Of a stretch of DNA of 64,000 nt, positions 47,029 through 57,389 are shown piece after piece. Origin of the DNA: Selaginella moellendorffii (lineage: Eukaryota; Streptophyta; Lycopodiopsida; Selaginellales; Selaginellaceae); NCBI RefSeq assembly GCF_000143415.4, contig NW_003314278.1, positions 140,371-204,370 on the forward strand. Reading direction: 5' to 3'. The notes below the pieces were generated by a model, which was not told where the DNA came from, ran no database searches, and saw only the letters and a program-made list of their open reading frames with translations. The position numbers and the translations under genes were made by a program. How positions within the stretch are numbered: position 1 is the first letter of the stretch; every line of letters starts with the position of its first letter.

Positions 47029-47502
47029 CTACGCTCCTGGAGCAACCTCCTGCGTCCTGGATTGCAAGTAGCCAGTCACTTCCCGGGCCTTCTCCGTGAC
47101 ATGCGAGGCAGTATCAGCGATGCGGTGCTTGGCAGCGTCGATCTTGTCTGCTCCAACAGGCTTTTGGCCGCGGACATAGTTGTAGATCCAGGAGACGAAA
47201 GAGCAGAAGCCAACGAAGACGGTGCTAGCCAGCAAGAAGCCTCCAATCCCGAGAGCCACCATGATGCCGAGAGGGACGAGCACGGGGCTCAAGAGGAGGA
47301 AGACAGGGGTGGCGAGCAAGAGCGTGATCCCCACGCCTCCGATGGTCACACCGCCCAGGACGAGCGTCACGATCGCTCCCGTGATGAGCGTCACGAAGCC
47401 CAGCATCCGGTTGGAAGACGGAGATTTGTGGTGGAGGCCTTGGATCACTCCGCGGGGATCTTGCTGCTGGAGAGCGCGGGAGGCTTGATCGCGAGCTGCC
47501 AT
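47029..47502 (-). CDS. oleosin
   Basis: Third oleosin, 157 residues, one exon. N terminus MAARDQASRALQQQDPRGV; hydrophobic hairpin with proline knot PVFLLLSPVLVP identical to the oleosin at 37797; C-terminal arm GQKPVGADKIDAAKHRIADT, ending TQEVAPGA. The near-identical hairpin and arm suggest that this gene and 37797 are recent paralogues although 9 kb apart. The TATA box (TATAAAA, 47617-47611) and RY motif upstream mirror that gene. Confidence 0.96.
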   Translation of the reverse strand: MAARDQASRALQQQDPRGVIQGLHHKSPSSNRMLGFVTLITGAIVTLVLGGVTIGGVGITLLLATPVFLLLSPVLVPLGIMVALGIGGFLLASTVFVGFCSFVSWIYNYVRGQKPVGADKIDAAKHRIADTASHVTEKAREVTGYLQSRTQEVAPGA

Positions 47503-47633
47503 CGCTTATACAAGGAAAGGAGAAGAGAAAAAGAGAAGAAAAAAGACTCGCGAGAGCTAGAGGACTTGGAACCTCTAGATTGAATGTTTGGAGGGATGAT
47601 TGTGGTATGGTTTTATACGAGATTGTTTGCGTC

Positions 47634-47641
47634 CATGCATG
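47634..47641 (-). promoter_or_regulatory. RY motif CATGCATG upstream of oleosin
   Basis: Palindromic CATGCATG, 17 bp upstream of a TATAAAA box and about 130 bp before the start codon at 47502. Same arrangement as at 37671. Confidence 0.7.
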
Positions 47642-47809
47642 CAAATTGGGTGGTGGACTGTGGCGACAGTGCGGAAACTTTTAACTTTGGAAAATGCGTG
47701 TCAAATGCGTGGTTTTTCACTCGCCAACAAAAGAGAGCGGCGTCCACCGGATTTAACTAGAAAAAGCATTGGTTTTATATCCAAAAGATCGGCTGATTTA
47801 TTGATCATA

Positions 47810-50170
47810 ATGATCAAAGCCATGATTTTCTATGTTCTACTATGGTTTTTCTTGAGCGTGGGGATTGCTGTAAATCAAGAAGTGAGAACATTATTTACTA
47901 GTGATTATTTGATTTGTGTCTAAACTGGCAGATTTATATTGTGTATTTGGGAGGAACCCAAGGGATTGATGCTCAGAGGTTAAGCGAGAGCCACCATGAG
48001 ATTCTCTCCAGAGCCACTGGGAGGTAATTAATCACGGTGAATCTGAAAGTTCTTACCTTATATTGCAGTTTGGATTCTGCCAAAGAGTCAATGATTCACA
48101 GCTATAGGTACTCGTTTAGCGGCTTCTCTGCAAGATTAGACGAAGAACAAGCGGAGTTACTGTCCAGTTAAGTCTCTAGAACTTGTGGAAAGGATCGAGA
48201 GTTTTGATATTCGTGAGCAGGATCACAAGAAGTTCTTAGCATCTATCCCAGCAAAACTTATCAAATCCAGACCACGCGATCATGGGACTTTCTTGGGTTG
48301 ACAGACTCCATGGTTGTAGCGGACAAAGAAAACCATGAAGCTGCGGGTTCCTACAACGTGATTGTGGGACTCCTTGACACAGGTAAGAAAGAAAGTGAAA
48401 AGACCAAAACTCACCATATTGATTTACCTTGTAGGAATCTGGCCGGAATCTCAAAGCTTTAGAGACGATGACATGACACCAGTTCCAAGTCGCTGGAGAG
48501 GAGAGTGCGTGAATCCACCCGGAATAAACTCTTCCTTTATCATCCTTTGCAACAGGTAAGAAAAACAAATATCAAAGTTTGGACAAAGAAAAAACCGCTG
48601 TGGACCTTGTAACAGGAAACTTATTGGAGCGAAGTTTTTCAACTCTAGAGTGAAATCGCCAGAGTATGGAAATGCCCGGGACGACAATGGCCACGGCACA
48701 CACACGGCCTCCACAGCCACCGGAAGGCTCGTGAGCAACGCAAGCATGCAAGGCCTGGCTCGAGGAACCGCCCGGGGTGGCGTGCCTCTCGCACGCCTCG
48801 CCATCTACAAGGTTTGCTGGGGGATTGGCTGCGAAGAATCGGACATCCTCGCGGGGTATGACGCCGCGGTGGGCGATGGAGTGGACGTGATATCCGTCTC
48901 CATCGGAGGACCCGCGGTGAAGTATAGCTTGGATGGGTTGGCGATCGGAGCTTACCACGCGGTGGAGAAGGGCGTCGCGGTAGCGGCCGGGGCTGGAAAC
49001 TTTGGTATCTGGACGATGCAGGTGATCAATGCCGCGCCGTGGATTTTCACCATCGCTGCTAGCACCATTGACAGGAGCATTGACAAAGCCAAGGTAACTC
49101 TAAACGAAAGTTGGTGATTTGTCTAACTTGTTTGATCGATCGAAGAGAAACGAGAGTGATAACTTCAAGCCAGCACCCGAGATGGGATACTTTTCACTGG
49201 GAGGGCCAAACCCGATTAGTCCGGATATAATCAAGGCAAGTCGTCTTTGTATTCTTATTCTTTTGTTCTTCATGTTGTTGTTATTACTATTGTTATTTGT
49301 ATATTGTTATCAGCCGGACGTGACTGCTCCTGGTGTTGATATCTTGGCAGCTTGGCCAAGTGGTATCGCAGTTCCAGGATTCAATGGCGGTACCATTTAC
49401 AGCGACTATGCCCTTCTCTCCGGAACTTCCATGTCCACGCCTCACGCTGGGGGAGCTCTGGCATTCGTAAAGTCGGTCCATCCATCTTGGAGCCCCGCTG
49501 CTCTAAAATCTGCGCTCATGACAACAGGTAAACTATCCAATCTCGAAAGCTTACAAATCAAATAATGGATATGAAACAAGAAAGGATCATGTTCTTTGCA
49601 GCCACAACTCTTGACAATACAAACCAAACAATCAAAACATCCTACGGCGAGCCAGCGACACTCTTCAGCTATGGCTCCGGGCAAATCCAGCCAGCAAAAG
49701 CGCTCGATCCGGGGCTGGTCTACGACATAGAACCCACGGACTACATCTCATACCTTTGCAGCACGGGCTACTCCTCGGCCCAAGTTCGCAACATCACTGG
49801 GGACAAGTCCACTGCGTGCTCCACAAACTCCACCTTCGATCTAAACTATCCCTCCATTGGAATCGCGCGGCTTGATCCTGGAGAGAGCAACGCAGTGACC
49901 GTCGCCAGGACGCTGACGAGCGTGGGATCGTCGCCATCGGATTACCGCGCGAGCGTGGACAAGCCAAGCGATGCCAGGCTCTCGGTTGTGGTGGAACCCG
50001 AGACGCTGCGTTTCGGTAGCTCCGGAGCCAAGCTTTCTTTCAAGGTGGCGGTCACCTTGGCGAGTTCTTCAGGGCACACCAACGCAACCTGGATCTACTC
50101 GGCATTGATCTGGAGCGATGGAGTTCATCGTGTTCGCAGCCCGATTGCTGTTCTTGCCTCGTCGTCTTGA
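47810..50170 (+). CDS. subtilisin-like protease lacking the PA domain
   Basis: Paralogue of the 30801-34086 subtilase. Nine exons: 47810-47881, 47932-48023, 48069-48166, 48221-48382, 48435-48555, 48616-49093, 49146-49235, 49314-49527, 49602-50170; 1896 nt, 631 residues, open throughout. Exons 2 and 3 match the paralogue in length (92 and 98 nt). Signal-like N terminus [20 protein letters not shown]; Asp in VIVGLLDTG, His in [12 protein letters not shown], Asn in AAGAGNFG, Ser in [12 protein letters not shown]. After DRSIDKAK the protein passes directly to [19 protein letters not shown]: the roughly 120-residue PA insert is absent. Exon 7 appears to use a GC donor (AAG then gcaagt). It could be a working short subtilase or an early pseudogene. 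Confidence 0.88.
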
Positions 50171-50189
50171 TTGGCTCTTTCCAGAGATC

Positions 50190-51989
50190 TCATCGCATAT
50201 GTACTTGACGAACTCCATGAAAGTTACGCAAAGCTTTCGTATTTCCTGTAACTTCCATGCCTTGCACCAAGTTCTCTACGAGTTCCAGCTTTCCAGCTCG
50301 TCCTAGAAGATCCACAAGGCAAGCATAGTGATCGTCAATCGGTGTCAAATGGAAGTCTCCAGTGATCGATAGAAAATAGTGCAACCCATCGTGAAGCAAG
50401 CCTCCATGGCTGCATCCAGCGAGAATGCTGATCAGGCTCACCGTGTCGGGCTCCATTCCTTCCAAAACCATCGTTTGGAATGAAACCATGGCTTGTTTGC
50501 CACAGCCATTCCGAGCAAAGCACTCGCTCATTGACGTCCAAGAATGGACGTTCTTGCAAGAGGCACTGCCGAAGATCTTCATGGCTTCTTCGACTCTCCC
50601 GCATTTGCCATAGAGATCGACCAGTGCTGTGACAACCATCGCGTTGCTCGACGCAAAGTCTATGCTGGAGTGGATCAAAGAACCCTCATACAGAGAAGGT
50701 CGATCGGCACAGGCTTGGATCATGATGCTGGCAGTGACTTTGTTTGGAGTAATACCGTTCAGATCCATGAGCTTGAAAAAGAGCAACGCCATCTCAAAAT
50801 GCCCATTCGCGGCATACACTGTGAGCATTGCTGTCCAAGAGACAACACTGTGATCGACAATACTATGAAAGATTCTCTCGGCGTCTTCTACACACTCAAA
50901 CTTCCCATACATGGTAACAAGCGCAGTACCGATAGAAACCTTACTCACTAGATTCCCATCCTGCTCGTCAATGCAGCGATGGAGTGATCTTCCATCCTGA
51001 AGCACCAAGCAAGCTTCAAGCACGCAAAGATACGTTACTTCATTGGGTCGAGTGCCATCGATGAGCATAAGCTTCGACATTAGAAGAGCTTCTTCCAAAT
51101 GCCCATTTTGAGCATACGCATTGATCATAGCAGTCCACGAGATCACGTCCTTCTGCTGGATCATAGCAAACGCTCCAAGAGCAGACTCAACACTGCCACA
51201 CTTCCCATACATCGCGACGATGGCATTAGCCACTGCTACGATCGAATCAAACCCGATCTCACGAGCAGTGGCGTGGATGATTCGACCCTCTCGCAGAGCT
51301 CCTAACTGCGCGATGGCGTCAAGAGCCACCAAGAAAGTGCCTTCGTTCGCCCTCTCCCCCTCGAGAGCCATAGCTCTAAACAAAACTAGCGCCTCTAGCG
51401 AATGCCCATTCTGCGCATATGCCGCGATCATAGCGTTCCAAGCAACGCAGTCTCTTCGCGGCATTCTTCCAAAGATTTCATAAGCTTCGAGAATATGCCC
51501 TCGTTGGGCATATGCGGTCAACATGGACGTCCACGCCACCACGTTTCTCTCCGGCATCTCGTCAAAAAGGTGACGCGCTTCCTCTAGATTCCCTACCCGG
51601 GCATATGCTCTTAGCATGGCATTCCAGGACACCGCGTTCTTCACGGGTGCGTGAGAGAAGACCGCTTTCGCAATATCCATATGCCCATTCAGGGCATATG
51701 CTTCCACGAGGATATTCCATGAATAGGCATCGGGCTCTTTTATTCTTTCGAACGCCGCCCTCGCGTCCTCCGGGCTCCCGCATTTTCCATACATCTGGAC
51801 GAGGAGATTCCCAGCTAGGGTTTCTCGATCGCGTCCCGCCTTGGCGAGGGAAAGGTGGACGCGCTTGCCGCTCTCGAGCGCCCTGGAATCGCCACATTTC
51901 TTGAGAAGCGCAACTAGATCGGGTGAGGTTCCCAGGCGATCGTGCCTGTCCAGAATCTCCAAGATTTCGCTGTTCTTGCTCTTCCACAT
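50190..51989 (-). CDS. PPR protein, PLS class, truncated C terminus
   Basis: Single exon, 599 residues. N-terminal block LVALLKKCGDSRALESGKRV then PLS repeats with AYAQNGHLEEALLM and MYGKCGSVESALGAF. The last family block is HYACLVDLLGRAGKLELVENL; the E, E+ and DYW domains are missing and the protein ends in unrelated residues 19 bp from the convergent subtilase stop. Truncation may have come with that neighbour's duplication. The start codon is 10 bp from the divergent methyltransferase start. May act without catalytic activity or be non-functional. Confidence 0.9.
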   Translation of the reverse strand: MWKSKNSEILEILDRHDRLGTSPDLVALLKKCGDSRALESGKRVHLSLAKAGRDRETLAGNLLVQMYGKCGSPEDARAAFERIKEPDAYSWNILVEAYALNGHMDIAKAVFSHAPVKNAVSWNAMLRAYARVGNLEEARHLFDEMPERNVVAWTSMLTAYAQRGHILEAYEIFGRMPRRDCVAWNAMIAAYAQNGHSLEALVLFRAMALEGERANEGTFLVALDAIAQLGALREGRIIHATAREIGFDSIVAVANAIVAMYGKCGSVESALGAFAMIQQKDVISWTAMINAYAQNGHLEEALLMSKLMLIDGTRPNEVTYLCVLEACLVLQDGRSLHRCIDEQDGNLVSKVSIGTALVTMYGKFECVEDAERIFHSIVDHSVVSWTAMLTVYAANGHFEMALLFFKLMDLNGITPNKVTASIMIQACADRPSLYEGSLIHSSIDFASSNAMVVTALVDLYGKCGRVEEAMKIFGSASCKNVHSWTSMSECFARNGCGKQAMVSFQTMVLEGMEPDTVSLISILAGCSHGGLLHDGLHYFLSITGDFHLTPIDDHYACLVDLLGRAGKLELVENLVQGMEVTGNTKALRNFHGVRQVHMR

Positions 51990-51999
51990 ACATTAGGGT

Positions 52000-53229
52000 A
52001 TGATGCCGTGCGTCAAGGCGCTGATCGATCGCCCTGCTCGCTGCCACTGCGCAAGAATCTCTGCGATCGAGCAGCAAAAGCAGCCGCAGCCAGTTTTGAT
52101 TCACCGGCTCATCGATGATGCATTCAAGGAGCTGGATCTCGAGCTCTTGAGAACCAAGGCAAGATCGTTGGATCTGGAAGTCCTCTCTTGATCGCTTGCT
52201 CGTTTCCAGGTGAAGGGCGCGAGGAGGAGGCAACACTGCAATCCCATGAAGGCTTCTTTGATGGTATGAAGTTTTGTTTCAGCATTTGCCCGGAACGGGC
52301 ATTTGTTTCTAATGAGGTACCTTTTTCTTTTCTTTTTTCTAGGAGCCTCTTACTCTGCCTGACTGGAAGGATGTTTTCGCCGATCCTGCATTGCCTCTAA
52401 CGGTCGACATTGGCTGTGGTATAGCTACTTCTCCATATTTTTCTTCTATAGCACTTCTAATTCTCGTACTCTCGTAATGCCAGGACAGGGCAAATTTTCT
52501 CTGCTGTTAGCAAAGAAAAATGCCGGTTTTAAAAACTACCTGGGCCTTGACGTTCGCCGGATGGTAGGCTGTTCTTGTTTACGCTTTTTTTCTTTCAATT
52601 TTAATCTCTTGTTGTGCAGCTGGTCGAGAAGGCTAATGTTTGGGCCAAGGAGCTGAATCTCGTCAATGCGTAAGCTGTCCGATTCCATTGTAATAGCTTT
52701 TTGACACCTTCCATTCTTGACAGACACTTCCTGACTGCAAACGCAACAGTGTCTTTTGGCTCGTTGCTACCAACTTATTCGGGAAGACTCGAGCTTGTAT
52801 GCATTTTGGTACGATTCTTTCCAGCTTCTTGTTTGTCGTTTGTTTCTCATGTAGCTTCTCTCAGTGCCCGGATCCGCATTTTAAGCTACGACATCGCAAG
52901 AGACGAATCGTCCAGCCAGCTCTAGTGAATGATATTATCAGATACACTGCTGTAGGTGGAAAAGTACGTGAATACTAATTTATTTAAGCGTGAAACTGAG
53001 GTTGTTTGCGCAGATTTTTCTTGAGTCGGACGTAGAGGAGGTTGCGGTGGACATGAGAAACCAGTTTGAGACACACCTTGGCGTTATTACAAAGCTTGAC
53101 GAGCCTTCTCTGCAAGACACAGAAGATGGCTGGCTGCTGGACAATCCCCTGGGAGTTTGCAGTGAACGAGAGATTGCCGTGCTCGCCCAAGGTGGAAAGA
53201 TGTACCGAGCTATTTACCAACGGAGATAA
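52000..53229 (+). CDS. tRNA (guanine-N7-)-methyltransferase, TrmB family
   Basis: Transfers methyl from S-adenosylmethionine to G46 in tRNA. Eight exons: 52000-52158, 52210-52263, 52343-52418, 52484-52563, 52620-52669, 52724-52808, 52865-52963, 53014-53229; 819 nt, 272 residues. Blocks: [20 protein letters not shown]-binding [22 protein letters not shown], and the TrmB signature [17 protein letters not shown], then [14 protein letters not shown]. Resembles the organelle-type plant TrmB. Intron 1 seems to use a GC donor (AAG then gcaaga). The first 50 residues do not clearly form a transit peptide. Confidence 0.9.
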
Positions 53230-53282
53230 TCTAACAGTATAGCTGAAGAGTCAGGTAAAGTTCCATGGATAGATTCTGACGA

Positions 53283-54812
53283 TCATCTCTTGCTGAGCTT
53301 CACAGGCAAACCATGGGCCGGCAGAGGCGCTGTTTCCACTATAATACCTTCATTTGTGATCACAGGCTTCCAGTCGTGGCTTAGCAGCAGGTAATGCAAG
53401 AAAACGAGCATCTCCATCTTTGCAAATTCATTTCCAGGGCACGTCCGAGGCCCTCCTCCAAACGGTGTGAAGACGTAAGGAGCTGGGCCATTGCCTTGAA
53501 ACCTGAGAGGATCAAACTTTTGAGGTTCCGGAAAGAACTCGTCTTTCATCCGGGAAGTGTTAACAGACCACATGAGCTTCAACCAAAGAGAAGAAAAGTG
53601 GTGAGCAAAGTTTCTACAAGATTAACTGATGTCTTACTTTATATCCCTCTGGAATACGATATCCAGCGTACTCAAATTCTTGTGTGGCTTTTCTTGTAGC
53701 ACCTGGAGACGGCGGATACAACCTCATGGACTCCTGTACCGAGCACCATGTCAACTTCATTTTCCTCAGGTCATTCCATTCCAGTACGTAATCGGGTTTG
53801 CTTTTAGATGCTCTGATCTCCAAATGCTCTGTATCCAGAAAAAGAGAAACTTGTCGTAGCCTCGAAAGTGAACAACACAAGTTGTACCTTGATAGAGCTC
53901 CTCTTTCCAGTGTGGGTTGTCAGTTAGCATCTTCATGGTGATCGTGAGAGCGCGAAAGACCGTCTCATGTCCGGCAAACAGCATCAATAGTACGTTGTCT
54001 TCTATCTCGTTCTCTGATATAAGTTTCCCATCTTCGTCACAGGTTGTGAGGAGAACCGATAGCATGTCCCGGTCGTCTGTGGGATTCGCAAGCAGCTCTT
54101 TCTTTCTGGCGGAAATGACCGGATCCAGTAGCCGAAGTATTGCCTCCCGGCTTTTCAACGCCTCGTAGTAACGGGTCCCTGGGAAATGCACTGGCAGAGA
54201 CATCATTCCTTTCACAAACTTGTAGAACGGAACCAGGAGGAGCTCTTGGTCTGACTCCTTGTCCATGCTCAGGAACAGATTACAGGCAGCCGAGAATACG
54301 AAGCTCTGGACCAGCGGTGCTACAGTGACGACGGCCTCTTCATTCCACTTCGACTGGAGGAAACTCTGTGCAAGCAAGCAGAGCTTTGGAAGATATCTTC
54401 CGAGGGCTTGGCTGCTGAGGAACGTCATGAACACTTCCCGTAGTCGCCGGTGTTCTTGGCCAGTCTGGACTGCTAGCGAGCGCGGGCCGAGCAAGCTAGC
54501 AGTGGAAGGAGGCCAGCATCCTACAACGAGCTTGTTCTCTTGGGAGAAGAGGAACTTATTCCCATCTGGGCCGGGCATGACGATGGTGGGGGAGCCGAGC
54601 AGGCTCGTCTTGAACACTCCCCCATGCTTGGCCATGCGCTCGTGGAAGAAGCTGTATGCCTTGTTCTTTCTAAACAAGGCCAGGAACTGGAGGGTCTCCC
54701 CGACAATCGGCCATCCGAGATTGCCTGGAGGAAGATTGGAGCTGGGAGAGAAGCGAATTGCGAAGATGGTGGTGATGAGAAGAAGGAAGCAAGCACCTAG
54801 CAAAAGGATCAT
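53283..54812 (-). CDS. cytochrome P450, CYP85-clan type
   Basis: ER-anchored monooxygenase. Three exons: 54812-53888, 53828-53638, 53576-53283; 1410 nt, 469 residues. N-terminal anchor MILLLGACFLLLITTIFAI, then Pro-rich NLPPGNLGWPIVGETLQFL. I-helix oxygen motif FAGHET, K-helix ESMR, FDPLRF in the PERF position, heme loop FGGGPRTCPG with the Cys ligand. The short length and NLPPG-GWP-GET start suggest the CYP716/CYP720-like part of the CYP85 clan (triterpenoid, diterpenoid or steroid substrates). Convergent with the methyltransferase, 53 bp apart, and flanked by duplicated methyltransferase exon DNA. Confidence 0.93.
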
Positions 54813-54961
54813 CTCCAAGGAATGAGCCCCTCGAAACAAGACAACTAGCGCAACTCGTCTGAACAGAGTTGAAACGAACAGTAAGTCTGCGGTATCACAA
54901 ATTAGAGAATCTTCTTCTCACCTAAAACAAAATGCGCGCTTTTATTTTGCCACCATTGTTT

Positions 54962-55145
54962 CTTCTTGAGTCGGACGTTGGGTTGCGGAGAGACACCTTG
55001 GTGTCATTACAAAGCTTCTCTGCAAGACACAGAAGATAGCTGGCTGCTGAACAATCCTCACTGGGAGTTGAGAAATTGCCGTGCTCGCCAAGGTGGAAAC
55101 GTGTACGGAGATAATATCAGGTAAAGTTTCATAGATTCTGACATT
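54962..55145 (+). pseudogene. duplicated last exon of the TrmB gene
   Basis: Degenerate copy of 53023-53280. It shares tttcttgagtcggacgt, cttctctgcaagacacagaaga and tggctggctgctg-like words, and the 3' flank ggtaaagttt...tagattctgac. Several internal deletions. Direct orientation, so it brackets the P450 together with the true exon. Confidence 0.88.
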
Positions 55146-55199
55146 TGATCATAGTGTTAATCTAATTATCATTACACACAATGCTTCATATCATTCTCT

Positions 55200-56380
55200 C
55201 CTTGGCCGGAATTTATATCCAAACTTTGAATCCCTCCTCACGGTGCCACTCCACAAATTTCTCCAAACCATGGATGAGAGGCACGAGCTTGTCAAGCTTA
55301 ATCAAACAGCTTAGCTCCACGTATGGAGCCTCATATACGTGGGGTAATGGAATTCCCCCCACAACTTTCAGATGTACAAATTCCGTCTTCATCTTAGGCA
55401 GTTTGCAACATCAACCTGATGAGAACTCTCAAGCATGCCAATTCTTGCACACTGCAAGGGATTGGATCAGCATTATCCACCCCAATTACGTCAAACTGCC
55501 CCATGAATAAAAGAATCTTAAAAGGGATTGATTAACAAGAAATGCTTTAGGCGAGATCAAGTTTTTGAAAACGCTATTGAGTCGCAATCTTGAATATAAG
55601 AATTGCCAGTCACATTGGTCCACTCCTTGTACCAGCATGAAACCCCATGATCACTGGATTTTTATACCCACAAAACATCCTATCCTGTCGATTCCATTAC
55701 TACAGCTCCGAAGTTCTTTGCGATCAAATCTTTCGCAAATGGGTGCTTTCCACTCACACTCGCACTCCCAGCTACCCTCTCCACGCCTAAGCACTTGAAG
55801 CACTGGCTTGTCACGAAGCCAGCAACCATATAAACTTCACCCTTGCACATGAAAACTCCACAACACTCCAGTTCCGTACGTCTTTCTTTCAATGTGACTG
55901 ATCTCCTTACCCAGCACGACTCTAGGTCATCATACTGGTGATCTGCAAAGTCAATCACAACGTAGAGTGGCAGCGCTGCGGCATTAAATGTTTGGATGTT
56001 TTCAACCCAGCTATGCGCTGACCAGCTTGGCTTTTTCTCCCCGCCCTCCAAACTAGGTACACCCCAGAATTTCCAAGGATCCTCAGTTGTACAGGGAGGT
56101 TCTATAGCCTTGTAAATTTGCCCTGTGATGCGATTGCAAAGAAATACCTTGAAAAGGCTGTCACCCTCAAAGAGACCCATACACCATACTCCCATGCAAC
56201 ACGTTAAGAATTTGTAGGCAAACAAAGATCTGCCCCAAGGCCGTGGTAGCTTGAAGATGACCTTCACCCATATCTTGTGTTGCATGCTCCAAATCAAGTG
56301 GCCACTTTTCTGATTAACCACAAGCAATTCCTCTTCTGGCCTGGTCTCACATAGATCATACTCTTCGTGTGCTTAACATG
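55200..56380 (-). pseudogene. F-box/kelch-like protein remnant
   Basis: A 215-codon frame (56327-55680) contains LVVNQKSGHLIWSMQHKIW, GDSLFKVFLCNRITGQIY and CCGVFMCKGEVYMVAGFV, similar to the kelch-like half of plant (especially lycophyte and moss) F-box proteins. No F-box is present. The upstream frame is closed by TAA near 56372, and the downstream part ends early (PVIMGFHAGTRSGPM then stop). A further minus-strand block at 55490-55200 (HLKVVGGIPLPHVYEAPYVE) is in another frame and may belong to a different gene. Confidence 0.45.
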
Positions 56381-56429
56381 GCATGCCATTCCTTGCATAC
56401 ACGCTGAGCTTGATGGATGTAGATGTCAG

Positions 56430-56960
56430 CTTGCAGAAAATCAAGACCTGAAGATCACAGAAACACGCCCCACTTCGAACAGCCAGACTTCAATGAAAAC
56501 TTCTGGCAGTGGCTGATTCTTTTCTTCAGCTGCGAGTGCGAGAGCGCTAGCTACAGCAACAAACGTTAGAGTATTTGGCTCGCAGCCTTCCGTTTGTTTG
56601 CAAACGCAAGCTTCCTGCCCGAGCTGAGCTATGAAGATCAAGGCTCTGTCCCAAGGCGCGAGACTTCACTCTGAGGCTGCGAACCGGGGCTACGACTCGG
56701 ACGTTTTCGTCTCGAATGCTCTGGTGGACAAATGCGCGAGCATGGCAGACGCTTGCCGGGTTTTTGACAGGATGCCTGGGAGCACTTGCGTTTCTTGGAC
56801 TTCCATGATCTTACTGAGCAGCCTCCGAGGAGCATCGCGGAGAAAAGCAGTAAGGCCGTGTCGCCTTCGTCGTTCTGCACGTAGCCGAGAATGATCCCAG
56901 TCCACGCCACCACCGCACGGTTTGGCATCCGATCGAAAATCTCTCGCGTATCTCATACCA
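56430..56960. pseudogene. PPR gene scraps in opposite orientations
   Basis: Three short PPR pieces. On the plus strand at 56640-56810 LSQGARLHSEAANRGYDSDV continues to ALVDKCASMADACRVFDRMP and CVSWTSMI. On the minus strand at 56950-56815 IFDRMPNRAVVAWTGIILGY then DTALLLFSAMLLGG. On the minus strand at 56640-56520 KQTEGCEPNTLTFVAVASAL. Such pieces normally follow each other on one strand, so an inversion must have occurred after duplication. Confidence 0.75.
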
Positions 56961-57389
56961 ACTGTAAGTTTCACGGGGGGCTGCCGCCTACGGCGTCTCC
57001 CCCAAGGTGGTTATTCGTGTCATAGCTCCTTTGGCTGGCTGCCTGGTAAGAAGTATAAGTTCTCTCTTGATTTGGTTGTTCCAGCCCGAGATTGACGAGG
57101 AACACAAGCGGTGACTCCATCTAATCCGGCCACCGCAATGGCCTCACCGCAAGCTACCCAAGCCCCCCAGTCGCTGTACTCTAGCTCATAGAGCTGCGAC
57201 AAAGCGCGCGACGCTGTGGTGGTGACCGCTCAGAAGAATGCGGTACTCGAGCTCCTCAAACCATTGCTCAATTTGTATTACTATAGTATGCAGGAAAAAA
57301 AAAAGAGATTTTTAGACCGATACATCCTCTTTCTCCACTGCTTGGATCAAGCTTTCTCCACAGTCAAGCACAGCAAGCCGCCACAGTAG

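Noticed and set aside
46858-47583. 241-codon plus-strand frame opposite the oleosin
   Set aside because: Antisense shadow; the oleosin proline knot is on the minus strand.
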